DNA of 64,000 nucleotides, from the NCBI GenBank assembly GCA_030998015.1, contig JARWMV010000065.1:1-64000 (forward strand). Reading direction: 5' to 3'. The notes beneath the pieces were generated by a model, which had not been told where the DNA came from, made no database searches, and saw only the letters and a list, made by a program, of their open reading frames with translations. The translations under genes were made by a program, and so were the position numbers. Numbering within the stretch: the first letter of the stretch is position 1; every line of letters starts with the position of its first letter. Shown here piece by piece: positions 55,116 to 64,000 of this stretch. Source of the DNA: Ceratorhiza oryzae-sativae (taxonomy: Eukaryota; Basidiomycota; Agaricomycetes; Cantharellales; Ceratobasidiaceae).

Positions 55116-58100
55116 GATGGCTCCCTAGTGCCAGTTAGCACCAGGGTTTCTATCTACTGATAGTAGCACCCATAAGGTGCTTGGTAGCACCAGGTAGCAT
55201 GATGGTAGAAACAATAGTGCTGCACTACTTAGAACCACCCCAGTGCATCCAGTCCTGCTAAGAAATGCCAAGGAAGGTAAAAAGAAGGGTTGATTCACTA
55301 ACAAAATGCTTGCTTATCAAACGTGCTATGTAATGCATGAATGTCCAACCATGCAACAAGCATGCTTGGCTTACACAAGCTTGATCTATGAGCTATGGGT
55401 AGATTGATTGAACAACTTGGATTAAATGATATAAGACAGCTCAAGAAGATAACATGTCAGCAGAAGCAATAGAAACCAACCAAGGGCAATAACAGCAGAT
55501 AGAAGCACAGGTAGAATGTAGATACAACTTGAAAACAAATAAATAGATACTATTCCAGATGTATCAGCACAATGTCCAGCAGTGAGACCATGATTGATGG
55601 GCCATTGTGCTGTGGTGAGTGACTGAATGAAGAGAGACACAACAACATTAGGTGGGTGTGACTGATGGTATGGGCCAATAGACATATGTACATGCTCTGG
55701 TTCGCTGACCCATTTGGGAGTCTGGTGGGTCCCTGTGCGCTCAGCTTGTTGTAGCCCTGACAGATGTTGGCACCAGAACCTGGTTTGGGCTCAATATAAA
55801 ATGTAAGACAGGCTCAAGCTCCAGACATTAATGACTGGGATTGGGGAGATGGAGCAAGCCAGAATGGGGTTGTTGCAGAGGCTCGAGAGGGTTGGAATCT
55901 CCCAGATGCCAGTGCACAAACAAGCCAAAGAGGCAGGAAGCAAGAGGCCTGGCATTGAGTTGGCAGGTGAAGGATAATGAGGTTGGAGTGGAGCTGGCAC
56001 AACGCACCTGTGACTGGTGTCCTATCCAAGTGAGAGGCACTTGTTAAGAGTAAAGTCAAGTGCACAACCAATGTGCAAGCTTGAAGAACTGGCATGACAG
56101 TTGCCCACAGTGGACAACCATCTCAGGGTGAACAGTGCATCAAACTGTAAAAGCAAGAGACATGTCTGAAGACACATCCCCTGACTTGATCACCAGAAGC
56201 ACAAGACATCTGGCCAGGGAAATTGAGTCCCTCACAGCAACAGACCAAGTCTGATTGCTCTACCTATCACTCAGGCCCCAGAAGCTCAAGACATCTGGCT
56301 AGGGAATCATGAGCTACACTTGTACTAAACAAGTGTGGCAGTGAGAGCCAAACAGATCAGTGGCCACAACTGGAAGTCCACATGCAAGGCTGAATGTAGT
56401 TGTGGACTTGACACTGAAACCAAATGTTGGCACAGGCTATAGGCAACAAAGAATATATAAGCATACAAGTTAAGGCAATAAGCCACATAGACATAGATTT
56501 CAACACATCCAAAGAGCCTTGAACTGGTGTTTGATGACATGGCTGTTCCCCCATTGTCCCTGCAAAGGTCATCACCAACAGTACATTTGCCTCACAAGGG
56601 GTGGGGGTCACATGTCATCTCAAGCATGGAATTACTCCAGGCTCTTGGCAGTTGAACTCCAGTCAAAGCAAATATAAGAAATGGCAACTTACACAGGAGT
56701 GTCCTATGGGGCCAGAGCTGGGTTTGGACTCAGTGTGATGTGATGTGAGCGACAGCATCAAGCTTTGGGTGCAGATCATTGAAATCAGGGAGCTTGAGCA
56801 GGTCAGACTGTTGTCCTAGCAAAGGCTGGAGGGGGTTGGGTTCAAGGTACAGTGCCATATCACAAACACCTCCAAGGACAGGCACACTAGCATGGATTAC
56901 ATTGTGTTGGGGAGGTTCAAAGGGTGCAAAGGGGAGGGGACAATGGTGGAGGTAGAGACAATGCCAGATAGGAATGCAGTGGTTGGGGAACAACATTACG
57001 TTATATTCAGGGATGTTGCACTGTCAAACAAGGAAGTCCTTAAGCACCAACAGCAAGCTTGGCGCAAGTTGAGTTTGGTCAGGCTTATGGCCAAGTGGTG
57101 GTGGGGCCCATGAGCATGAGCATTCACTTGAGAACAGGTTGCAGATGCTTGTGCAGTGTTGCCTTGTCGCCCCTAAGGCCTTTTTCAATGAGCAGGTGGA
57201 GGTCCACTGCATGTGAGAGAAGCCAAGCATTGTCCTGAGCTAGTACAATTAACAAAGGTACATTGTAGCATTGATGATGATGGGCAGATGATTAGGGTTA
57301 TTCAAGTCTGAAGTGCTAGGTCAGGAGTGCAACTGTGTGACTGTGATGAAAGAAGACAGTGATGGTCAGGGGGAGAACCCCTCCAAACCAGATGCATACA
57401 TGTGAGCTATAAATACATCTGGCACACATGACGGAAACCCCTATCAGGCAGCTCTGCCACCCAACACTCCCACTCAGGGCAGCAAGAATACATCTCACTG
57501 GCCTGCACAACACCCTCCTACCGAATACCAGAAATATCCCACTAAATCTCATAAAATCTCCCACTGAATCCAAGCCCCTTGCTCGGTTCTGCAGCTCCCA
57601 CTAAGTCAGGTTCAAGTACCACAAGTATTCCATATTTGGACTCAGGTCTGCAACTAACATGGTGCCAGGGTTGAGCGCCAGAGAGCCTCCTTTCAGAAAA
57701 GAGCCACCTGAATAAATAGATCAAGATAACAGGTATGTAGGTGTGTTGTTGAAGGTTGAACAGCAGATAGGATGGACATAAGAGTGACCTAAAAGAAGAA
57801 AAAAGGAAGAACAGTGTGATCCAAAGGTCCAGATGCTAGATGCTGGTGATGGTACTGCAACACAAGAGGTGGCAAATAGCAATGAGTAAGACAAATGATT
57901 GACAAACAACATTGACAAGACAGTGAGAAACAAGAAAAGGTGAATGAGAGAGGAGTTGGCCAAGATAGTCCATGATGTAAGACTGTAGCACAGATCAAGT
58001 GTAAGACAAAGCTGAGGGATGTGAGCAAAGAGAGGGCCTGACAAAGACACTTGTCAATTTGGTGTCCACATTGGCAGGCAATAGTGTCCCCAGTGATGCG

Positions 58101-58608
58101 TGACTGATGGCACATCTAGCTGGGCCCATAAGGGAACCAACCCTGGCGATGCACACTAGTGATGTGTCATGACCAAGAGAAGGTGAAGAGGAGGAGTGGC
58201 AATGTTGAACAAGAGTAAACACCAGGTTCAGTGTTGCATGGATGATATTTTGTGGCACAAACACCATTGACAAGGGAATAGGGGCGAAAGGATAAGCAGT
58301 GAACATTGAGCCTCCAGAGCCTGAGGATAAACAAAAGTGAAACAATACATTTGTCAAGTGCAGAGCAAGCAATCAGACAAGCAGGATGTCCCAGAGTGAT
58401 TGGGAATTGACTGCTGCTCAGCTGGGGGCTGAGTGGATATGGTATTCAGGACCCAGAGTGGAGTGGAGCAAGTACAAAATACCTTCCAAGATTCCCAGTG
58501 CACATCCAGGTAGCCCCAACTTGTTGGCCTCCAGGCCAGCCATAGTGATAAATCAGACAAGATAACTGACAATAGTCTTGTGCATTGAAAACAGCAAAAC
58601 CCAGATTT
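55116..58608. other. CpG-poor insertion splitting the Tra1 pseudogene
   Basis: About 3.5 kb without a convincing ORF separates the two Tra1 parts. Near the left edge GTAGCACC/GGTGCTAC-like motifs repeat in both orientations. Around 56200-56320 a phrase AAGACATCTGGCYAGGGAA is duplicated 72 bp apart. TGGCACCAG (55769) and TGGTGCCAG (57660) may be primer-binding-site relics of LTR elements. Part of the span may also replace deleted Tra1 sequence. Confidence 0.45.
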
Positions 58609-59823
58609 CTATTTCCCAGCTGTCAGTGCACCAGGCTCTTGGGTTTCCCTAATGGCACATTGCTCCCAAGCAAGTATAAGCTCTAGGGCGTCCAAAGCAT
58701 TTGTCTGACTTTCAGCAGTAGCTGTTTGTACAGTTCCCAACTTGTGCAGTGAGCTAATCATCAAGGGAATGAAGAGATCTTGGTAGGGATAAAAAAGTTG
58801 GGGTTCCACACAATGATCCAGTAAATGAACTGCAATTGGCCAATGCTGTGTCCTTTGTTGATTAGCACATGTCAGACAGACTTTGCCCAAGATGGTGGCC
58901 CATTGTCAGGAGTGGCAGTCTTGATCAATACTGGGACCATGATATCAACAGCTGGAGGCACCTATAGCAGCATGCTTGAGAAGAAAAAGTTGAAGCTTTG
59001 AAAGGTTGAGGGGCACTCGATGAGTGTATATGCAAACTACATTGTAAATTACATCAACCCTAGGTGTTTTCTCAACAACACCAATCAAAAGATTCAAGGG
59101 AGGCAAAGCATGTTGAGTGAAGTTTTCAACTGGAACAAAGCTATCCTCTGAGCCATGTAAGAAATACAAGTGCCAAAGATGAAGCAGAGCATCAAGGATC
59201 TCTGGGTGCTCTTATAACCAGCCTGGGTGATTCTTTGATAGTTCTGTGCACAATACTAGTCTGAGAAGTGCCAGACTGCTGCTTTCATCTTTCAAGCATT
59301 GATCGACTAAGAGTGTTGTGTTATTCTTGAACTCAGTGTTCATATTAGGAGCAAGGCCAGAAGATATGATGTTCCATAGAGATTGAAGCATGGATGGCTG
59401 GCCTATGTTGCAGTAGAAATACTTGAGTGAATCACTTGGGAAATGATCAAGGAAGGATGAAAGAGCAGAGGTAAATGGACTTGGGGAAGCAGAGTGTAGC
59501 TGAGTCTCAACCTGGACCACTAAGGTGACAAGAGCTTCCAGGAACATGTTCGCCACTGGAGGAAGGAGATGGAAAATGTTAACAAGCTTGACAAGCTTGG
59601 TGATTTTGTTGTTATCTGCTGGAGGTTGGTATGCAGTGTCACTCAGCATTCTGGCATCAGCTACAATGCGGAAGTGATTGAGGAGCTTATGCCCAATTTC
59701 TACCTTGAAATAGTTGGTCAGTAGCTCAAGTAAACAAGCAACGCCTTCAAGACCAGGGACAGAGAGATGTTTTGCATCAGTCAGGTTCATCAAGACAGGC
59801 TGCAGTCCTGTTTGGAGAATATC
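58609..59823 (-). pseudogene. TRA1: Tra1 pseudogene, HEAT-repeat part
   Basis: From right to left: KDILQTGLQPVLMNLTDAKH, LLTNYFKVEIGHKLLNHF, HLLPPVANMFLEALVTLVVQ, SLWNIISSGLAPNMNTEFKN (59823-59212), then EKTPRVDVIYNVVCIYTHRV (59169-58945), then PQLFYPYQDLFIPLMISSLH and ALDALELILAWEQ (58890-58609). These are conserved Tra1 segments in the right order, but the stretch expected between the last two blocks (over 200 residues in the family) is missing. With 54075-55115 it forms one broken gene on the minus strand. Confidence 0.82.
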
Positions 59824-59849
59824 CTTGGGTAGGCAGCTTTGGTGGTTTG

Positions 59850-60105
59850 ACACAGTATGAAGGCCTTTACTTTACTTTGTTGGACGATGCTGCACCCTGC
59901 TGCCAAGATTCCAAGTTTCTGGCAAGACTTCTTGATGATCTACACTGTGATCTTGACCTGCATGTTTGCTGCACTACACCAGTCAGCATTGTGTTCAATC
60001 GCTCTTTAGGCCCTCTGTAAGTAACCTTGTTTTTTGGCAGCATACTTCCAATCTAGTAGATTTGCCTGTGTAAATTTTGATAAATTACAGCACTGTAGCA
60101 TGTAT
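59850..60105. other. Gap between Tra1 and Tnp2 remnants
   Basis: A short plus-strand frame (59772-60020; YEGLYFTLLDDAAPCC) followed by a GTAAGT-like site could be a lone exon. Unrecognised. Confidence 0.3.
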
Positions 60106-63100
60106 CTACTCAATTTCATCCTCATTCTCCTGTTCTTGACCAACACTGTCTAATGCAACTGTGACCCAGTAACACCCATTAGTCATGGTGATGTCAAAGA
60201 GTGCAAAAACTCCAGAAAGTTGATCCACTGGAACTGCCATCATCTCTCCTAAATTTCCATACTCCCAGCTAGATACTCCCAGGTTCTCTGCCCTGAACAG
60301 TGGCACACAGAAGTTAGGTCTTATAGGTAACATCAATCCAGAGAACCCACCAGGTATTCCATGGGAACTGTGGATCAATTTGTGGCTGCTGAAATTGTTG
60401 CACAAAAACACAAACACACTGAAATTCCGTGTTGGGAATTTCAATAGCTAAGATCTGCTCAATGCACACAGCTTGACCACCATGCACATACCCATAGCAG
60501 TAACCTTTTCCACTGGTATGCTCATGTGAGCCATAGCAGATCCCATTAAACTCAACATAGCTATGGTTCCAAACCATCCCATGAGGTGCCAAATAGTGGT
60601 TCTGGATCATACCTGGCCCAAATATCCCAGCATCAGGCCATTTTGCAACACAGTACTGAATCACTGCATTGTAAAGCCCTAGCTGGTCAAGGTGAATGTG
60701 GCAAGATTGTTTGGATAACTTGGTTGATTCTGTTATTACCATGTCTCAGTTCAGTTTAGCCCTTCCAATAGAACATGCTGAGATGGTGCTCACGTTGAAT
60801 CCCATATTTCTTGGTATACTCAGTCTGACACTGCACAATGAATGCTGCCAGTGTTCCACACTGATGCACTTCCTCACTGCCACCTTGAAGTGCCTCCATG
60901 AGGTTGTCAATCACACTCTCATCAGCTGGTGTATGATTAGGCAATGCCCTGAGGGTTTTGATCTGTCAATCTGATGGTCAGAATGCATATGGCACAGAAG
61001 GAGATAAACTCATGCCAGATTTTGGAGTGTAACATGACTCCACCAGCCACGCATAAGTGTCCCTTCCAAAACACCCTTAGTTTTTCCATTATGATTAATC
61101 CGTGATACTATTCCATTTGCACGCTCCATGCCCCAGACATGTGTGTTGTAAGTGGATGCAGTCTTGAGCAAGAACTCTTCAAGATGCATCATATAGTGGA
61201 AGTTGGGTGGAAGAGGTATGTTGTGTGTGACATAATCCTTGCATAAGGTCTCTAGAAGCCCTGAAGCAAAAGCAATATCTACTGTGCTGATAGTTCGCTT
61301 GTCCAAAATACTAGTAGCTAGGCAGAAACGAAGAACTTGATGATAATGAAACTGCAAGCTGCGAGATGGGAAGCAGTCTGCAAGAGGAGGACACTGATCA
61401 GGTTGACCAATTGAATCATACCATTTTCGCCATTGTTGATGCAACAGCTTAGCCCGATATGCTTGATGTTTAAGACCAGGTGAAGCACGATGACCACGTG
61501 GTACTAATTCTGGTTGTATCACATCGCCATCCTGAAACGCAAGATATAAAGGGACAAAAAGCACTCGAGCTGTCAGCTTCCACTGGTCTGCCTTAGTACT
61601 AGTTCGTGTCTGGCCAATCTAGATCTTGGTTTGGTTTGCATATTAGGCTTCAGTGTACTATTACTTACCTTTGGAGGCAATCGTTGAAAATTCTTGGGCA
61701 CCACATGCTATCAAGACAACTATTAAAAACTTCTTGAGGCTCTCGGTCGTGTTGATGCCACTTAGAAAACATCCCAGGTCCAACCAAGACCTGCTTCATA
61801 ATCCAGTTCATAGCTCCAAGATAGAGCAAGTGCATAGTGTCAAGCGGGGATGAAGTCGAGGTATGCCAGCCAGGTAGACGGTGCAGTGCCGTAAAGCGAT
61901 TGCCAGTAGCATGAAAGAACTCCCGCTGTGCTTGTGGGTCTTGAAGAGCCTTCCACTCATATGCATTATTTAGGTCCTCTTGTGTATCTCGTGGCCGGAA
62001 TTCTGGAGTATGCACACCACAACCATCAAGAACCGTTTTGAGTTAAAATTACAAGCATACCTTGGCGGTGATACCCTGCTACTACTGAGAGACTTGATAG
62101 TTGGGAATGGCAGTAAAGACAGAAATTCAACTCTGATTTTAGGCCCGCCCCTCCACCCATCTTAATGCGAGCCATAAGGTCAGCAATCAACTGGGAAAGC
62201 TCTCCATACACTATTTCTTCCTCAAGCACAGGTGGATTCCCTCGGTTCACCAGCATATGTACACCTATTCTGTGTTATCCCGTAACTACATGAAACCTAT
62301 ACACCACTTACCTTGCTTAAGCTTCAACAAATCGTCAATCAGTGGATCTAGCATCTGGCTAAGAGCATAGTCGCCTGGTTCATTGGGGCCAGGCATTACT
62401 ATAGCAAGTGAAATATTCTCCTGTAGGAATCGCATATGTCGAGGCAAATTGTTGATTGCAAGATAGCACGCCCCAACGGAGTAATTGCCCTCTTTTGTGG
62501 CTCGAAACCTGATATTTGGGTGTAAGTGGTACATAACAGCAATGGGCCGAACAACTCACCAGTCTGTATTCAGTGAGAACGAGATACCAAACGGAAGGCT
62601 CACGAATCGAATGGGTGGATCGACTTCACTCTCATCTACGATGTTTCTTGTAACAGGATCCCGTACTCGATGCAGCGCAGCTGTGGTGGATCGCCAACCC
62701 CATCCATCCATTATGTCTCCAAGTGGCTTGTTATGATCCAGCTCGTGCATCCATTCTTGACTTGACATCGGCGCCGCCATCCCCTGATCGTGATCAGTCC
62801 GCCAGGTTTGCATTAACTCAGCCATCCCGGCTTGGCTAAGCATATGGCGTAGCCACGCAATTGGTGACGCGTATGGGTAGGCGAGACTTGAGACCCGACG
62901 GCGACCCCCAGAGGCTAAAGGGCGGATCGTAAATAAGATGCCCTTGCAATCGTCGTTCAGACAAATCTCATTATCGGTTTCACAGATGTACTCGGGCGAG
63001 TACCGTCGCTTACAAGCTGGGCACAGCGTAAAAGTGGTGATTATATTGTCAGTGTTGACGCCTAGTCTGCGCTCCACAGCTGCGATGGTCTGTGCCATCT

Positions 63101-63968
63101 TTGCAACATGCTCGATTGCGATGTCCGGGTGTGCAGAAATAGTTCGTCGAGCAGTCTTTAGCTGATGCTTCAACGCCCTGTGAGTGGCTCTGTACAACGT
63201 CTTTTGAACAATAGTATCAATGTAAATATTGCGAATCAAATCCGGCTCTTGAAAGGCGGTGCAGAGAGCATCCAGATTGCCATCACCATCATCACCGTCG
63301 GGCTCGTCTTCAGGATTGTCCAGCTCAAGATCATTGGCTAGCTGGAATCTAGGCAATGCTACATCGGCAGGCCCGACTTCGCAGTGTTCGTCGTCCGGTA
63401 AGCCAAAGTTAACATCATTGAATTCGTCCTCAAACCCGAAACCAAATTCTAGACCATGGTTTCCATCATCGTCCCCTCGCCCCTGTCGACGATGCTCATT
63501 GCCCTCGTCAATTAACATATCAAAGCAGTACTCTTGCCCCAGCTCTTCCGCTATAGCCAGGATTTCCGGATTGACAGCGGCACCGACTGGGCTATCCGGC
63601 CTGCGATGATCTTCAGGAGGTACTGGGGGTAGGTTGTCGCCAGGCGCGAGTGGCAATGGAGGGATAGGCGGATCTATGTCCATATGATCTTCGTCCTCGA
63701 TGCCAGCGTCAGCATACGGCACGGGTTCGAAATCATCATGTAGTGACTCTAGATTCGGACTCGAAAGCTGAGAATTAGAAGGGCTGGATGGGCTAGCAGG
63801 ATCCACTTCATGGCTTGGCCCTGCGTCGCCTTGTGGGTCTACTTGATCAGCGTGGACTTGCCGTGGGTAGTGTGTTCGGTGATCCTCAATGGTTCGAGCT
63901 TTCTGCACTGCCTTACCATCGCACCTAGAGCAGTAGCACAAGGCATCAGGTCGGTCTTTATGATGGGA
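60106..63968 (-). CDS. Tnp2-type (CACTA/Plavaka-like) transposase, 5' end beyond window
   Basis: Exons on the minus strand: 63968-62560 (upstream exon outside the window; acceptor CTGTAG), 62508-62312, about 62264-62061, 62002-61669, about 61587-61010 and decayed C-terminal parts 60944-60756 and 60742-60106. Introns are short GT-AG. The N-terminus has a Cys-pair zinc motif (CYCSRCDGKAVQK), a long acidic Pro-rich region, then a zinc ribbon (CPACKRRYSP...CLNDDCKG). The DDE candidates are the Asp in SLNTDWFR (over the first intron), the Asp in SSPLDTMHLLYLGAMNW and the Glu in WGMERANGIVSR. NFCLYCHSQLSSLSV is a family hallmark. It cuts and pastes its own transposon. Upstream exons are open; there is a frame problem near 61600, and stops and frame changes after 61010, so activity is uncertain. 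Confidence 0.82.
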
Positions 63969-64000
63969 CTACAGTTGAGTAGGTTATTGCCACAAGCCTA

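Noticed and set aside
57316..58572. Leucine/serine-rich minus-strand frames resembling membrane proteins
   Set aside because: Hydrophobic runs arise from TC-rich sequence; the frames overlap in three registers and none has splice sites or motifs.
55116..58608. A complete LTR retrotransposon between the Tra1 parts
   Set aside because: Primer-site-like TGGCACCAG and TGGTGCCAG motifs exist, but I found no matching LTR pair, target duplication or pol motif.

Overview
The window is transposon-rich fungal DNA, most likely from an Agaricomycete (Basidiomycota). The evidence is short (about 50 bp) GT-AG introns with CTAAC-type branch sites, chromodomain Ty3/gypsy elements, a Tnp2-type (CACTA/Plavaka-like) transposase and a broken fungal Tra1 gene. 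I cannot name the genus. I see no intact housekeeping gene. Nearly everything is a mobile element, a remnant of one, or a gene fragment lying among them.

Layout. 1-1456: a 55-bp palindromic tandem repeat, then mostly featureless sequence and one weak ORF. 1457-22072: one gypsy family ('D') in many states: a near-complete minus-strand element with CAAGA target duplications (5880-12748), solo, nested and truncated LTRs, a plus-strand 3' remnant (about 18885-21734) split by a hAT-like non-autonomous element, and a decayed stretch with scraps of spliced genes (12749-18511).

22073-47626 is a nest. Gypsy element C (minus strand, LTR 22073-23504, pol 47565-44176) was hit in its last gene by element B (plus strand, 23613-41128, TSD ACAAG). 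B was hit at the start of its pol by element A (minus strand, 26747-37316, TSD ATGTA). A second A-family copy (A', plus strand, 47627-50816) sits in the pol of C and is cut short.

Elements A and C each carry 3-4 kb of extra genes between the chromodomain and the 3' LTR. In A this cargo holds a CRESS-DNA-virus-like Rep gene (HUH endonuclease plus SF3 helicase, one premature stop), a divergent spliced gene, an intact 272-codon orphan ORF, and between the two divergent genes an intergenic region with a duplicated 130-bp stem-loop block. In C the cargo is three intron-containing ORFs of unknown function, one with a membrane segment. I regard the A cargo as the most interesting content of the window.

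50817-64000: a spliced gene ending in an AT-hook-like motif (plus strand), pieces of a Tra1 (SAGA/NuA4 scaffold) pseudogene on the minus strand split by about 3.5 kb of CpG-poor sequence, and a minus-strand Tnp2-type transposase gene that runs off the right edge.

Most element copies are depleted in CpG, and the two LTRs of A and of B differ mainly by CpG-to-TpG/CpA changes. This fits methylation followed by deamination. The Rep cargo and the Tnp2 5' region remain CpG-rich.
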